Of a stretch of 64,000 nt of DNA, positions 27,929 through 35,913 are shown in pieces. The DNA is from PFJX01 sp031426735 (GTDB lineage: Bacteria > Pseudomonadota > Gammaproteobacteria > Burkholderiales > Thiobacillaceae). The stretch covers positions 1-64,000 of the forward strand of contig JASJPK010000065.1 of NCBI GenBank assembly GCA_031426735.1, written 5' to 3'. Within the stretch, counting starts at the first letter, position 1, and each line of letters begins with the position of its first letter. The position numbers and the translations under genes are program-made. The notes under the pieces were generated by a model, which worked only from the letters and a program-made list of their open reading frames with translations, did no database searches and was not told where the DNA came from.

Positions 27929-28198
27929 ATGTACTTAAGCAAACACGCGATAGACCGTACTCAGCAACGAGGGATTGCCCCGATGGTTATCGATCTCCTC
28001 CTGGAGTTCGGTACCCGTGAGCTTGATGGCAAGGGTGCTGAGATTTGTTACTTCGACCGCCGAGCTAAGAAACGCCTAGAAAGCTACGCAGGGACTCTCC
28101 TCGGAAAAATCAGTGAGGCCCTGGACGCATACGCCATCGTCGCGGGCGAGAAGGTTGTAACCGTAGGTATCCGCCTAAAACGTATCAACCACGCCTGA
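27929..28198 (+). CDS. DUF4258-like small protein
   Basis: 89 residues. The opening SKHAIDRTQQRGI and the closing EKVVTVGIRLKRI are typical of the DUF4258 type, small proteins often found in toxin-antitoxin-like pairs with HTH proteins. No catalytic residue can be named. It follows the Xre-like gene closely, so the pair may be a toxin (this gene) and its HTH antitoxin embedded in a larger operon. The toxin role is inference. Confidence 0.65.
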   Translation: MYLSKHAIDRTQQRGIAPMVIDLLLEFGTRELDGKGAEICYFDRRAKKRLESYAGTLLGKISEALDAYAIVAGEKVVTVGIRLKRINHA

Positions 28199-28222
28199 CG
28201 GGAACGAGAAGGAGGAGAAACA

Positions 28223-29344
28223 ATGAGCGAACGCCTCGTATTCATCGACACTGAGACGACCGGCATCAGTGCCCGCCACGGCCACCGCATTGTGGAATTA
28301 GCTGCAGTTGAAGTCATCTGTGGCAAGGCGACAGGCCGCGTACTGCACTCACTATTCGATCCAGAACGCCCCGTCGACCTGGGAGCGGAACGGGTACACG
28401 GTTTGTGCAGCTCTGCTCTGCGCGGCAAGCCAAAATTCCGGGATTTCGCAGGTAATCTGCTCGAATTCGTCCGGGGTTCCGAATGCATCATGCACAACGC
28501 CGCATTTGACACGGCGTTTATTGACTCCGAACTTGAGCGCGCGGGTTATCACGAACGACTCGCAACGGTCGCCAAGATTATCTGCAGCATGCGCCTAGCC
28601 AAAGCGCGTTACCCCGGGGAAAGTGTGACGCTGGACGCCCTTGTGCGGCGTGCCGGTATTAGTGTGGAACGGGGACTGCATTCGGCTCTCGAGGATGCGT
28701 CGCTTTTGGCGGAAGCCTATTTCCAAATTTTCCACGAACGTGTGGAGCCTAGTACCGTATCTGCTAGCCCAATGGGAGGAAAAAGGAAGAAGATGGATAC
28801 CACCAAGACAATAAGCGTCACAACAACAGCGGACTCTTGCATCACAGCAATGCTTGGCATGGAAAAGACAATCGAACTCACCAGTGCCAGTAAGGAAACC
28901 TTCTATTACCGCCAGAAGCACAAGCGGATCATCGTCCACCGCGTCGTAGACGAGAAGCGCTGGAAAAGAATCAGCGGCCCGCTTCTTTATGCAGTAACCG
29001 ACGCAAGCGGGACAGTACGCTACTTTGGCAAGTGGGAAGGAGCGACCGCGCTCTACGGACGCTGGTTGCGCCACGACACCATTCACCATCAGGAACGGGC
29101 GAGGAACTTCTACATCTCAGACTTGGACGCCGGCCTAGGGCCGATCGCCGTTTGGTCGGTTTCCGTCCAGGAGATCAAAGAGAAACTGCCTGCGCACGTA
29201 AAGGCACTTCCAGACAAAGATATCGCCGCCGGCCTCGAAGCGCTTTGGATTCTGCGCTGGAAGCACCAGCTTTCCTGGAACAGCCGCTCTGAGCCTGTTC
29301 CGACGGGCTTTAGCGATGGGGAGTACTGGAATGAGCTTCCATAA
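28223..29344 (+). CDS. DnaQ-type 3'-5' exonuclease fused to a GIY-YIG-like domain
   Basis: 373 residues. The N-terminal exonuclease (about 1-170) has a complete DEDDh set: D9 and E11 in FIDTETTG, D96 in HNAAFD, H153 and D158 in HSALED. The C-terminal part (about 250-355) has LLYAVTD, RYFGKWEG, an arginine in GRW, a glutamate in LEALW and an asparagine in SWNS, the residue order of a GIY-YIG nuclease. Such exo-GIY-YIG fusions occur in UvrC/Cho-like repair proteins. A strong GGAGG site precedes the start. A second ribosome-site-like stretch precedes the internal ATG at 28793, which could give the C-terminal domain alone. Confidence 0.8.
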   Translation: MSERLVFIDTETTGISARHGHRIVELAAVEVICGKATGRVLHSLFDPERPVDLGAERVHGLCSSALRGKPKFRDFAGNLLEFVRGSECIMHNAAFDTAFIDSELERAGYHERLATVAKIICSMRLAKARYPGESVTLDALVRRAGISVERGLHSALEDASLLAEAYFQIFHERVEPSTVSASPMGGKRKKMDTTKTISVTTTADSCITAMLGMEKTIELTSASKETFYYRQKHKRIIVHRVVDEKRWKRISGPLLYAVTDASGTVRYFGKWEGATALYGRWLRHDTIHHQERARNFYISDLDAGLGPIAVWSVSVQEIKEKLPAHVKALPDKDIAAGLEALWILRWKHQLSWNSRSEPVPTGFSDGEYWNELP

Positions 29345-29601
29345 AACAGTATGGGCTGTCATGTATTGGCCGATGACCAGTTCTGCTACTTTTTTATGTC
29401 TGATGAGCTTCGCGCTACGACCGTTGACCGACTCATTGCTGCCGTTGGGGGCCACATTCCCCAATGGCCGCAGTGGCCGAAAACAAGTCATTCGCACCAC
29501 CAGCCCAAGAGTCAAATAGTCTCTAAATACTGAGGCCGTTTTTTCGCCCCGATCTTCTCGCACAAATCAACGTACCGCCCCCCTTTGAATTCACCGCAAA
29601 A
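29345..29601. other. Intergenic sequence at the right end of the defence-like gene block
   Basis: No gene is supported. A 60-codon frame (29351-29533) has no ribosome site. The stretch 29400-29520 is rich in GGCC/CCGTTG words and resembles the composition of the left edge at 20500-20680. Base use to the right returns towards that of the core. Confidence 0.35.
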
Positions 29602-30012
29602 TCATGCAACCACCCAATTCTCCACAACCAATCCTGGCACCCGTTGAAACTCACGTTCGTTATTGGTGACCACAACCCAGCCTTCTGCACGGGCATGCGC
29701 GGCAATCCATAGATCGTTATTGCCGATGGGTTGTCCATTTTTTTGCAGTTCGGCGCGGATTTCACCGTAATGCTCCGCAGCCGCTATCGGCAGAGGGCAA
29801 ACCTCAATCCGTGAGCGAAGTTGTTGAATGACGGTGCGTGCCTTTTCTTTGGACTGGCTCTTTTCGGCGCCAAAGCGTAACTCGCCAAAGGTGACCACCG
29901 ACATGGCCAGCTCGCTGGCGGTGTGGCGGGCGAAGCGCTCACGGACGGCGGGCGGGTTGTATTTGGCGATGTAGATACACGTATTGGTATCGAGCAGATA
30001 ACGCACGGCCAT
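29602..30012 (-). CDS. vapC: VapC-type PIN ribonuclease toxin
   Basis: 136-residue PIN domain: YLLDTNTCIYIAK with the first catalytic aspartate (about residue 8), FGELRFGAEKS (about 42-52), and NNDLWIAAHARAEGWVVVTN (about 97-116) carrying the later acidic residues. VapC toxins are RNases that cut tRNA or rRNA. The ATG at 30012 overlaps the vapB stop (TGATG); an upstream TTG is less likely. Works with VapB as a type II toxin-antitoxin pair. Confidence 0.9.
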   Translation of the reverse strand: MAVRYLLDTNTCIYIAKYNPPAVRERFARHTASELAMSVVTFGELRFGAEKSQSKEKARTVIQQLRSRIEVCPLPIAAAEHYGEIRAELQKNGQPIGNNDLWIAAHARAEGWVVVTNNEREFQRVPGLVVENWVVA

Positions 30013-30242
30013 CAAATCGGCTCCCGTTCCTGTGGCGATGTGTCGTTGCGGCCCTCTGCCATGAAATCGGCTGGCAATTCGGCCAGTGCGTCAAAAATAA
30101 GCACGGCGCTCTCAGGAATGGGGCGTAGGACGATTTCATCGCCGCGCCGAAAAATCTCGACCTGATCGACATCCAGGCGAAATTCCTTGGGTAAACGTAC
30201 TGCCTGGCTGTTGCCGGACTGAAAAACGCGGGCATGTTGCAT
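30012..30242 (-). CDS. vapB: VapB-type antitoxin
   Basis: 76 residues from the ATG at 30242, which has GGGAG upstream; another ATG four codons earlier is possible. The N-terminal swapped-hairpin AbrB-like DNA-binding domain reads RVFQSGNSQAVRLPKEFRLD, typical of VapB, and the C-terminal tail should wrap VapC. Upstream lies a palindromic operator-like site. Confidence 0.9.
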   Translation of the reverse strand: MQHARVFQSGNSQAVRLPKEFRLDVDQVEIFRRGDEIVLRPIPESAVLIFDALAELPADFMAEGRNDTSPQEREPI

Positions 30243-30260
30243 GTGCACTCCCATTTCAAA

Positions 30261-30272
30261 ACGTATATACGT
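30261..30272. promoter_or_regulatory. Palindromic operator-like site upstream of vapBC
   Basis: A perfect 12-bp palindrome (ACGTATATACGT) lies 19 nt before the vapB start, with a further TATATAC at 30279-30285. This is where a VapBC complex would be expected to bind for autoregulation. Confidence 0.55.
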
Positions 30273-30372
30273 GCTGTTTATATACCGTGAGTTCACTACT
30301 GACAACTTGCCCGGTTCGGGTGGATGAATCCGCAGATTCAACAGCACAATCCGCAGTCGGTCGGCTCTTGAC

Positions 30373-31215
30373 TCAATACGCCTCGCGCACCCGCAGATAA
30401 CTGGCAAATCTCGGCAAACCATTCGGGTTGAGTTCGCGGTAGCGATACGTCACCAGCGCGCCGATAGCCGGCGGACTGCGCCGCACCGCGTCGCTGAAGC
30501 CGGTGCCCAGGTTAAAGCGTTTGCCGTCCGGCATTTCCAGGCGCAGCGCGCCCAGCATGTCGCTATATTTGCCTTTGCCGGGCAGGTGTTCGATCACCTT
30601 TGCTTCGGTATCCAGCCAGGGTTTCAACTTGAGCAGGTCGTCGCTGCGGCCGGTGGCGTAGTCCGCGTCGGCGCGATGCAGCATCAGGCCTTCGCCGCGG
30701 TGTTTCAGTACCTCCTCCAACCGGGTCTGCAATTCGGCGCGATCACGTACGCGGAATTGCTCGACGACCTGCAGCCAGGGAATCTGCGCTTGGGCGACGA
30801 GGGTCTGCATCTGTTCGATACGTTGGCTGAAGGTGCCGGGTGCGTCGGGCAGTTCGAACAGCATGTAACGCACCTGCCGCCATTCCGTGTCGTCTGGTTG
30901 CGCCTTGCGCACGATGCCGGAAAGGCGGTCGAACTCGCCGCGTCCGAGCCAGAGTTCGCCATCCAGCGGTTGCGCTGGCAACGCTTCGGTGAACCAGGCT
31001 GGGGCGTTGACGCGGTTGCCACTGCGAAAACGCAGTTCTTTTCCGTTCCAGAGGGCGCGCACGCCATCCAGCTTTTCGCTGACCAAGTATTGCGTGACAT
31101 CCGTGCTTTCCCGCAGCACGTTGGCCAGCAACAACGGTGGCGCGGCGCGAGGTTCGTCAGCGCTGACAAATTGCGTGGCAAACAGCCAAAGGAAGCAGCA
31201 CAACGCCAGCCGCAC
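30373..31215 (-). CDS. Secreted ATP-dependent DNA ligase (LigE type)
   Basis: 280 residues. An N-terminal signal peptide (hydrophobic to about residue 18, cleavage near SADE) is followed by the ligase core. The adenylation motif EKLDGVRALW places the nucleophile lysine at K48; DGELWLGRGEF and EGLMLHRADADY follow, with an OB fold at the C-terminus. This is the minimal Lig E class exported to the periplasm, proposed to act on extracellular or incoming DNA. It is transcribed with cysM upstream (15 nt). Confidence 0.88.
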   Translation of the reverse strand: MRLALCCFLWLFATQFVSADEPRAAPPLLLANVLRESTDVTQYLVSEKLDGVRALWNGKELRFRSGNRVNAPAWFTEALPAQPLDGELWLGRGEFDRLSGIVRKAQPDDTEWRQVRYMLFELPDAPGTFSQRIEQMQTLVAQAQIPWLQVVEQFRVRDRAELQTRLEEVLKHRGEGLMLHRADADYATGRSDDLLKLKPWLDTEAKVIEHLPGKGKYSDMLGALRLEMPDGKRFNLGTGFSDAVRRSPPAIGALVTYRYRELNPNGLPRFASYLRVREAY

Positions 31216-31230
31216 CTTGTCTCCTTGGCG

Positions 31231-32124
31231 TCAGGCCGGAAACACCCCGATGGAAAGATAGCGGTCGCCCCGGTCGCAGACGATGGAGACGATGACCGCG
31301 TTTTCGACTTCCTTCGATAGCTGCAACGCGGCATACAGCGCGCCGCCGGAGGAGATGCCGGCGAAGATGCCCTCTTCGCTGGCCAGGCGACGTGCGGTGT
31401 CCTCGGCTTCCGGCTGGCCGACGTAGATCATCCGGTCGACGCGGTCGTAGTCGCAGATCGACGGCACATATTCGTCCGGCCATTTGCGGATGCCGGGAAT
31501 CTGCGCGCCCTCTTCCGGTTGCACGCCGACGATCTGGACGGCCGGGTTTTGTTCTTTCAGGTAGCGCGAGCAGCCCATGATGGTGCCGGTGGTGCCCATG
31601 CTGGAGACGAAATGGGTGATCTTGCCCGCAGTATCGCGCCAGATTTCCGGGCCGGTGGATTCGTAATGCGCGGCCGGATTATCCGGGTTGGAAAACTGGT
31701 CGAGGATCTTGCCGCGCCCGTCGCGCTGCATCTTTTCGGCCAGATCGCGCGCGCCTTCCATGCCATCGGCCTTGCTCACCAGCACCAGTTCGGCGCCATA
31801 GGCGCGCATGGTCTGGCGGCGCTCGATGGACAGGTGCTCCGGCATGATCAGCACCATGCGGTAGCCCTTGATCGCCGCAGCCATCGCCAGCGCGATGCCG
31901 GTGTTGCCGCTGGTGGCCTCGATCAGGGTGTCGCCGGGTTTGATCTCGCCGCGCGCCTCGGCTTTCGCGATCATCGCCAGCGCCGGCCGATCCTTGACCG
32001 AGCCGGCCGGGTTGTTGCCTTCCAGCTTGACCAGCACGATGTTGGAGGTCTCTCCGGGCAGCTTTTTCAAGCGCACCAGCGGCGTATTGCCGACGAAATC
32101 TTCAATGGTTTTGAACATACTCAA
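31231..32124 (-). CDS. cysM: Cysteine synthase B
   Basis: PLP enzyme forming cysteine from O-acetylserine and sulfide or thiosulfate. 297 residues, the CysM size (about 300) rather than CysK (about 320). The PLP lysine is in NNPAGSVKDRPAL (about 35-47), and ATSGNTGIALAMAAA is the phosphate-binding loop. Overlaps the ugd 3' end by 4 nt. Confidence 0.93.
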   Translation of the reverse strand: MSMFKTIEDFVGNTPLVRLKKLPGETSNIVLVKLEGNNPAGSVKDRPALAMIAKAEARGEIKPGDTLIEATSGNTGIALAMAAAIKGYRMVLIMPEHLSIERRQTMRAYGAELVLVSKADGMEGARDLAEKMQRDGRGKILDQFSNPDNPAAHYESTGPEIWRDTAGKITHFVSSMGTTGTIMGCSRYLKEQNPAVQIVGVQPEEGAQIPGIRKWPDEYVPSICDYDRVDRMIYVGQPEAEDTARRLASEEGIFAGISSGGALYAALQLSKEVENAVIVSIVCDRGDRYLSIGVFPA

Positions 32125-33287
32125 TCCTTCCCGAACAGATCGCGGCTATAGACCTTGTCGGCGACATCACGGATGTCTTCGGTGATGCGGTTGGCGACGA
32201 TGACGTCGGAACGCCGCTTGAATTCGGCCAGATCGTTGATGACTTTGGAGTGAAAGAAGTCGGGCTCGGTCAACACCGGTTCATAGACGATGACCTCGAC
32301 CCCCTTCGCCTTGATCCGCTTCATGATGCCCTGGATGCTGGAGGCGCGGAAGTTGTCCGAACCGCTCTTCATGATCAGCCGATAGACGCCAACCACCCTG
32401 GGCTTGCGCTTCAGGATGCTGTCGGCGACAAAATCCTTGCGCGTGGTGTTGGAGTCGACGATGGCGCGCATCAGGTTCTGTGGCACATCCTGATAGTTGG
32501 CGAGCAACTGCTTGGTGTCCTTGGGCAAACAATAACCGCCGTAACCGAACGAAGGGTTATTGTAATGTTCGCCAATGCGAGGATCGAGGCAGACGCCCTG
32601 GATGATTTGTTTGGTATCCAGTCCGTGCGTAGCCGCATAGGTATCGAGTTCGTTGAAGTAGGCCACCCGCATGGCAAGGTAGGTGTTGGCAAACAACTTG
32701 ATCGCCTCCGCCTCGGTGGAATCGGTAAACAACACCGGCGTGTCCTGCTTGATCGCGCCCTGCTTGAGCAGGTTGGCGAAGGTTTCCGCGCGCGCGGAAC
32801 GTTCACCGATGACGATGCGCGAAGGGTGCAGGTTGTCGTACAGCGCCTTGCCTTCGCGCAGGAATTCCGGCGAGAAAATCAGGTTCTCGCAGTTGTACTG
32901 CGCCTTCAGTTTAGCGGTGTAACCGACCGGGACGGTCGACTTGAGGATCATCACCGCCTGCGGATTGATCGCCTTGACGTCGCGAATCACCGCCTCGACC
33001 GAACGGGTGTTGAAGTAGTTGGTCTCCGGATCGTAGTCGGTCGGCGTCGCAATAATGACGAAGTCGGCACCGGCATAGGCCTCTTGTTTATCGAGCGTGG
33101 CGCGGAAATTGAGCGGCCGATTGCTTAGATAGTCTTCGACTTCGTTATCGACAATCGGCGAAACCTTGCGGTTCAGCATCTCAACCTTTTCGGCAACGAT
33201 GTCGAGCGCAACCACTTCGTTGTGCTGCGCCAGCAGGATGGCGTTGGAGAGACCGACGTAGCCGGTTCCGGCGATGGCAATTTTCAT
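32121..33287 (-). CDS. ugd: UDP-glucose 6-dehydrogenase
   Basis: Oxidises UDP-glucose to UDP-glucuronate for polysaccharide synthesis. 388 residues, the short E. coli-type form. NAD motif AGTGYVGLSNA (about 6-16), FSPEFLREGKAL, and the catalytic cysteine in GYGGYCLPKDTKQ are present. The longer frame to 33473 lies inside pyrF. Overlaps pyrF by 4 nt, so pyrF-ugd-cysM are coupled. Confidence 0.95.
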   Translation of the reverse strand: MKIAIAGTGYVGLSNAILLAQHNEVVALDIVAEKVEMLNRKVSPIVDNEVEDYLSNRPLNFRATLDKQEAYAGADFVIIATPTDYDPETNYFNTRSVEAVIRDVKAINPQAVMILKSTVPVGYTAKLKAQYNCENLIFSPEFLREGKALYDNLHPSRIVIGERSARAETFANLLKQGAIKQDTPVLFTDSTEAEAIKLFANTYLAMRVAYFNELDTYAATHGLDTKQIIQGVCLDPRIGEHYNNPSFGYGGYCLPKDTKQLLANYQDVPQNLMRAIVDSNTTRKDFVADSILKRKPRVVGVYRLIMKSGSDNFRASSIQGIMKRIKAKGVEVIVYEPVLTEPDFFHSKVINDLAEFKRRSDVIVANRITEDIRDVADKVYSRDLFGKD

Positions 33288-33988
33288 GGGTTTGTTTGCT
33301 CGCATTCCTGTGCGACGGATTCCAGCACAGCCAAAGGATCGGCAGCCTGGGTAATCGGCCGACCGATGACCAGATAATCGGCGCCGGCCTGCAACGCCTG
33401 CACCGGCGTAAGGATGCGGGTCTGATCGCCGGAGGCGCTGCCGGCGGGACGTATGCCCGGTGTGACCAGACAAAAATCGGGGCCGATGGCCTGGCGCAAG
33501 GCGGGCGCCTCAAGCGCGGAACACACGACACCGTCCAGGCCGGCCGCGTGCGTCAGCCCGGCAAGACGCAACACCTGTTGCTCGGCATCCGCTTCGACGC
33601 CGATGGCTTTCAACTCGTCGCCGCCCATGCTGGTCAGCACCGTCACCGCGATCAGCAGCGGTCGTTGCGGCAGGGCTTCCAGCGCCTCACGCGCGGCTGA
33701 AAGCATGCGTGGGCCGCCGGAGGCATGCACATTGATCATCCAGACACCGAGTCGCGCCGCCGCTTTGCAGGCTTGCGCGACGGTATTCGGGATATCGTGG
33801 AATTTCAGGTCAAGGAAGACGTCGTAGCCCTCCCCGACCAGTTCCTGCACGAAGGCCGGCCCGGCCGCGACGAACAATTCCTTGCCGACCTTGAGCCGGC
33901 ACAGTTCAGGCCGAATTTTTGCGACGAATGCGCGCGCGGCATCGGCATCGGGGTAATCGAGGGCAACGACAATTCTTCGTTCAATCAT
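33284..33988 (-). CDS. pyrF: Orotidine 5'-phosphate decarboxylase
   Basis: Last step of UMP synthesis. 234 residues from the ATG at 33988. VALDYPDADAA opens the barrel; FLDLKFHDIPNTV (about 59-71) holds the catalytic Lys/Asp set, and the C-terminus has VTPGIRPAG and IGRPITQA. Overlaps lapB by 8 nt; lapB-pyrF order is conserved in proteobacteria. Confidence 0.96.
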   Translation of the reverse strand: MIERRIVVALDYPDADAARAFVAKIRPELCRLKVGKELFVAAGPAFVQELVGEGYDVFLDLKFHDIPNTVAQACKAAARLGVWMINVHASGGPRMLSAAREALEALPQRPLLIAVTVLTSMGGDELKAIGVEADAEQQVLRLAGLTHAAGLDGVVCSALEAPALRQAIGPDFCLVTPGIRPAGSASGDQTRILTPVQALQAGADYLVIGRPITQAADPLAVLESVAQECEQTNP

Positions 33989-35144
33989 GTTCTTCCCGTT
34001 CCGGTGCAATGCTTTCCCAGCGGGCGCACGCCGGGCATTGCCAGAAATACTGGCGCGCCTTGAAGCCGCAATTGCCGCACAAATAATAGGCGCTGCGGCT
34101 GACCTGGCGATGCACCAGATCCTGCGCCAGCCGCCCTTCCACGCTCGACTCGGCCTGCTGCACGGCATTGCTGGCCTGCAGATAATCGTCCAGCGCGCGC
34201 AAGCTGGGATGCCGCTTCAGTTCCTCGGCGGCAAGTTGCCGGGCCGCATCCCAGCCGCGCGATTGAGCGACGGTCTGGAACAGGAAATGCAACAGATCCG
34301 GACTCGGACGCCGTTCCAGATAGGCTTTCAGCAAGGCAATGGCCTCGTCCTGTTTACCGCAGCGGCCATAGGCCTGAGTCAATCGCTCGGCCACGTTCGG
34401 CAGGTAAGCCGGGTTCACTTCCTCCAACCGGCGCCAGGCGGCAATGGCGGCGTCATCCGCGCCGGCTTTGGCCTCCAGGTCGCCCAGCAACATCCAGGCA
34501 CGCGCAGAACGCTTGTTTTCCTGCAGGGCGGCTTCCAGGTCGACGCGCGCCTGAGCATCGTCGCCTTTGAGCATCTCGCCCAGAGCCAGTTCGCAATGGT
34601 AGTGGGCGGTATCGGCGTTCTGGGCCGGGCAACCCAGCTTTTCCAGGCGGCCGGCAGTCACGATGGCCTCGCGCCAGGCTTTGGTCAGCACCTGGATGTC
34701 GAGAATGTTGCGTAACGAATCGAGCGCATGCACACCGGTTTCCAAGCGCCGGAACACCGCTTCGGCACGATCCAGCAAGCCGGCCTTGAGGAAGTCCTCA
34801 CCCAGTTCGTACAGCGCCTTCATGCGATGGTCCTGCGACAGATCGGCGCGATCGGCCACGTTCTGATGGATGCGGATGGCGCGATCCAGTTCGCCGCGGC
34901 GGCGAAACAATGCACCGAGCGCAAAATGCAGCTCCAGCGTATCCGGGTCCATCCGGGCCACTTCCAGAAACGCTTCGATCGCCTTGTCCGGCTGTTCGTT
35001 GAGCAGGTAATTGAGGCCCTTGAAATAGGAGCGCGGAACAGCGCGCGACTCTTCCATGACATGGCGGATATCGACCCGCGCCGCAATCCAGCCGAGACCG
35101 AAGAAGAGGGGAATGACCAGCAGATACCAGGCTTCGAATTCCAT
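33981..35144 (-). CDS. lapB: Lipopolysaccharide assembly protein LapB (YciM)
   Basis: Inner-membrane TPR protein that couples LPS synthesis to FtsH control of LpxC. 387 residues: an N-terminal membrane anchor (about 6-22), TPR repeats across most of the protein, and a C-terminal rubredoxin-like metal site with CGNCGFKA and CPACARW. The ATG at 35144 is preferred; a TTG two codons earlier is possible. Its upstream lapA partner is separated by an inserted repeat element whose end lies 4 nt before this start. Confidence 0.94.
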   Translation of the reverse strand: MEFEAWYLLVIPLFFGLGWIAARVDIRHVMEESRAVPRSYFKGLNYLLNEQPDKAIEAFLEVARMDPDTLELHFALGALFRRRGELDRAIRIHQNVADRADLSQDHRMKALYELGEDFLKAGLLDRAEAVFRRLETGVHALDSLRNILDIQVLTKAWREAIVTAGRLEKLGCPAQNADTAHYHCELALGEMLKGDDAQARVDLEAALQENKRSARAWMLLGDLEAKAGADDAAIAAWRRLEEVNPAYLPNVAERLTQAYGRCGKQDEAIALLKAYLERRPSPDLLHFLFQTVAQSRGWDAARQLAAEELKRHPSLRALDDYLQASNAVQQAESSVEGRLAQDLVHRQVSRSAYYLCGNCGFKARQYFWQCPACARWESIAPEREEHD

Positions 35145-35148
35145 GTTC

Positions 35149-35501
35149 AACCTTGAAACGGCAGTTGAACCCGCCCGAGGGCGGGGTGGAGAAGTTGGCT
35201 GGCAAGGTAGCGGAGTCGTAGCGCTTTAGCGCGTACGAATCCGGCATACCCCTTGCGGGTGCGCGACGACGAGTCATGCCGAGGCATGGCAAGGATAAGC
35301 AGGGACTTGGCCGCCGACTTTTGGCGGCTTAGTCCTTCGCTTAGTAGTTTCATCAGGAGCAACGCAGCCAGACGGCTTCTCCGCCCCGACAGCGGGCGGG
35401 TAGCGGACTCACCCAATTGGTGAGCGTCATCAAAGCCGAAGATGTCAGATTGCATGAGGCCTCCCGAGGGATAAGAAGCGGTCAACTGCTGTTTCAAGGT
35501 T
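35149..35501. mobile_element. MITE-like element between lapA and lapB
   Basis: A 353-bp segment bounded by imperfect terminal inverted repeats: about 22 bp at each end (35149-35170 and 35480-35501), sharing AACCTTGAAAC and GCAGTTGA with about 2 mismatches. It has no convincing gene; a 116-codon minus frame across it has no family resemblance and probably results from the repeat. It lies exactly between the lapA stop and the lapB start, which are normally adjacent. Size, ends and lack of a transposase fit a miniature transposable element or a large dispersed repeat. Confidence 0.65.
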
Positions 35502-35761
35502 CAAGGCGTATTGGTGGGACGACTGTCGATCTTGCGTTGCAAAGCGCGTAACTCGCGTTGATTGCGCCACAGACGCAAGGAACAACCCAACAACCCGGTC
35601 ACCAGCCCGACCGCGAACACGGCCAGAATCACCAGCGACAGCGGCGCCTGCCATTCCAGACCGAGGAAATAGCGCAACGTCACGTTATCGCTGTTGCGGG
35701 CGGTGAAGCCGAGCAACAACAGGAACAGGACGATCTTGACGACCAGCGAGAGCGAATGCAC
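35501..35761 (-). CDS. lapA: LapA domain membrane protein
   Basis: Small inner-membrane protein that works with LapB. With a GTG start at 35761 it has 86 residues and opens MHSLSLVVKIVLFLLLLGF, the family form; two membrane segments are visible (about 5-20 and 36-58), followed by a basic coiled-coil tail (RLWRNQRELRALQRKID). The ATG at 35815 would add 18 atypical residues. The stop codon lies at the edge of the MITE-like element, so the original C-terminus may have been altered. Confidence 0.82.
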   Translation of the reverse strand: MHSLSLVVKIVLFLLLLGFTARNSDNVTLRYFLGLEWQAPLSLVILAVFAVGLVTGLLGCSLRLWRNQRELRALQRKIDSRPTNTP

Positions 35762-35850
35762 AGGGGAAATGGGGATTGGAACCGCAGCGATTGTAGCGGC
35801 AGGCATTGCCAGCAACTACAGACAGCGCGGTTGAAATCGAAGGCGCCATA

Positions 35851-35882
35851 GAAAAAGGCGCCCGAACTGCAGCGCCTTTTTC
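35851..35882. terminator. Terminator after ihfB
   Basis: An 11-bp perfect stem (GAAAAAGGCGC / GCGCCTTTTTC) with a 10-nt loop, T-run on both strands. It lies 32 nt past the ihfB stop and 90 nt upstream of lapA, so lapA-lapB must be transcribed from a promoter after it or by readthrough. Confidence 0.75.
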
Positions 35883-35913
35883 CATTTTCGGGACAATCCC
35901 GGCAAAGCCAGAC

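Noticed and set aside
29351..29533. 60-codon plus-strand frame after the DnaQ-GIY-YIG gene
   Set aside because: No ribosome site and composition follows the GGCC-rich intergenic words; no family resemblance.
35147..35497. 116-codon minus-strand frame in the lapA-lapB spacer
   Set aside because: Spans the MITE-like element end to end and shows no family resemblance or ribosome site; likely a by-product of the repeat.
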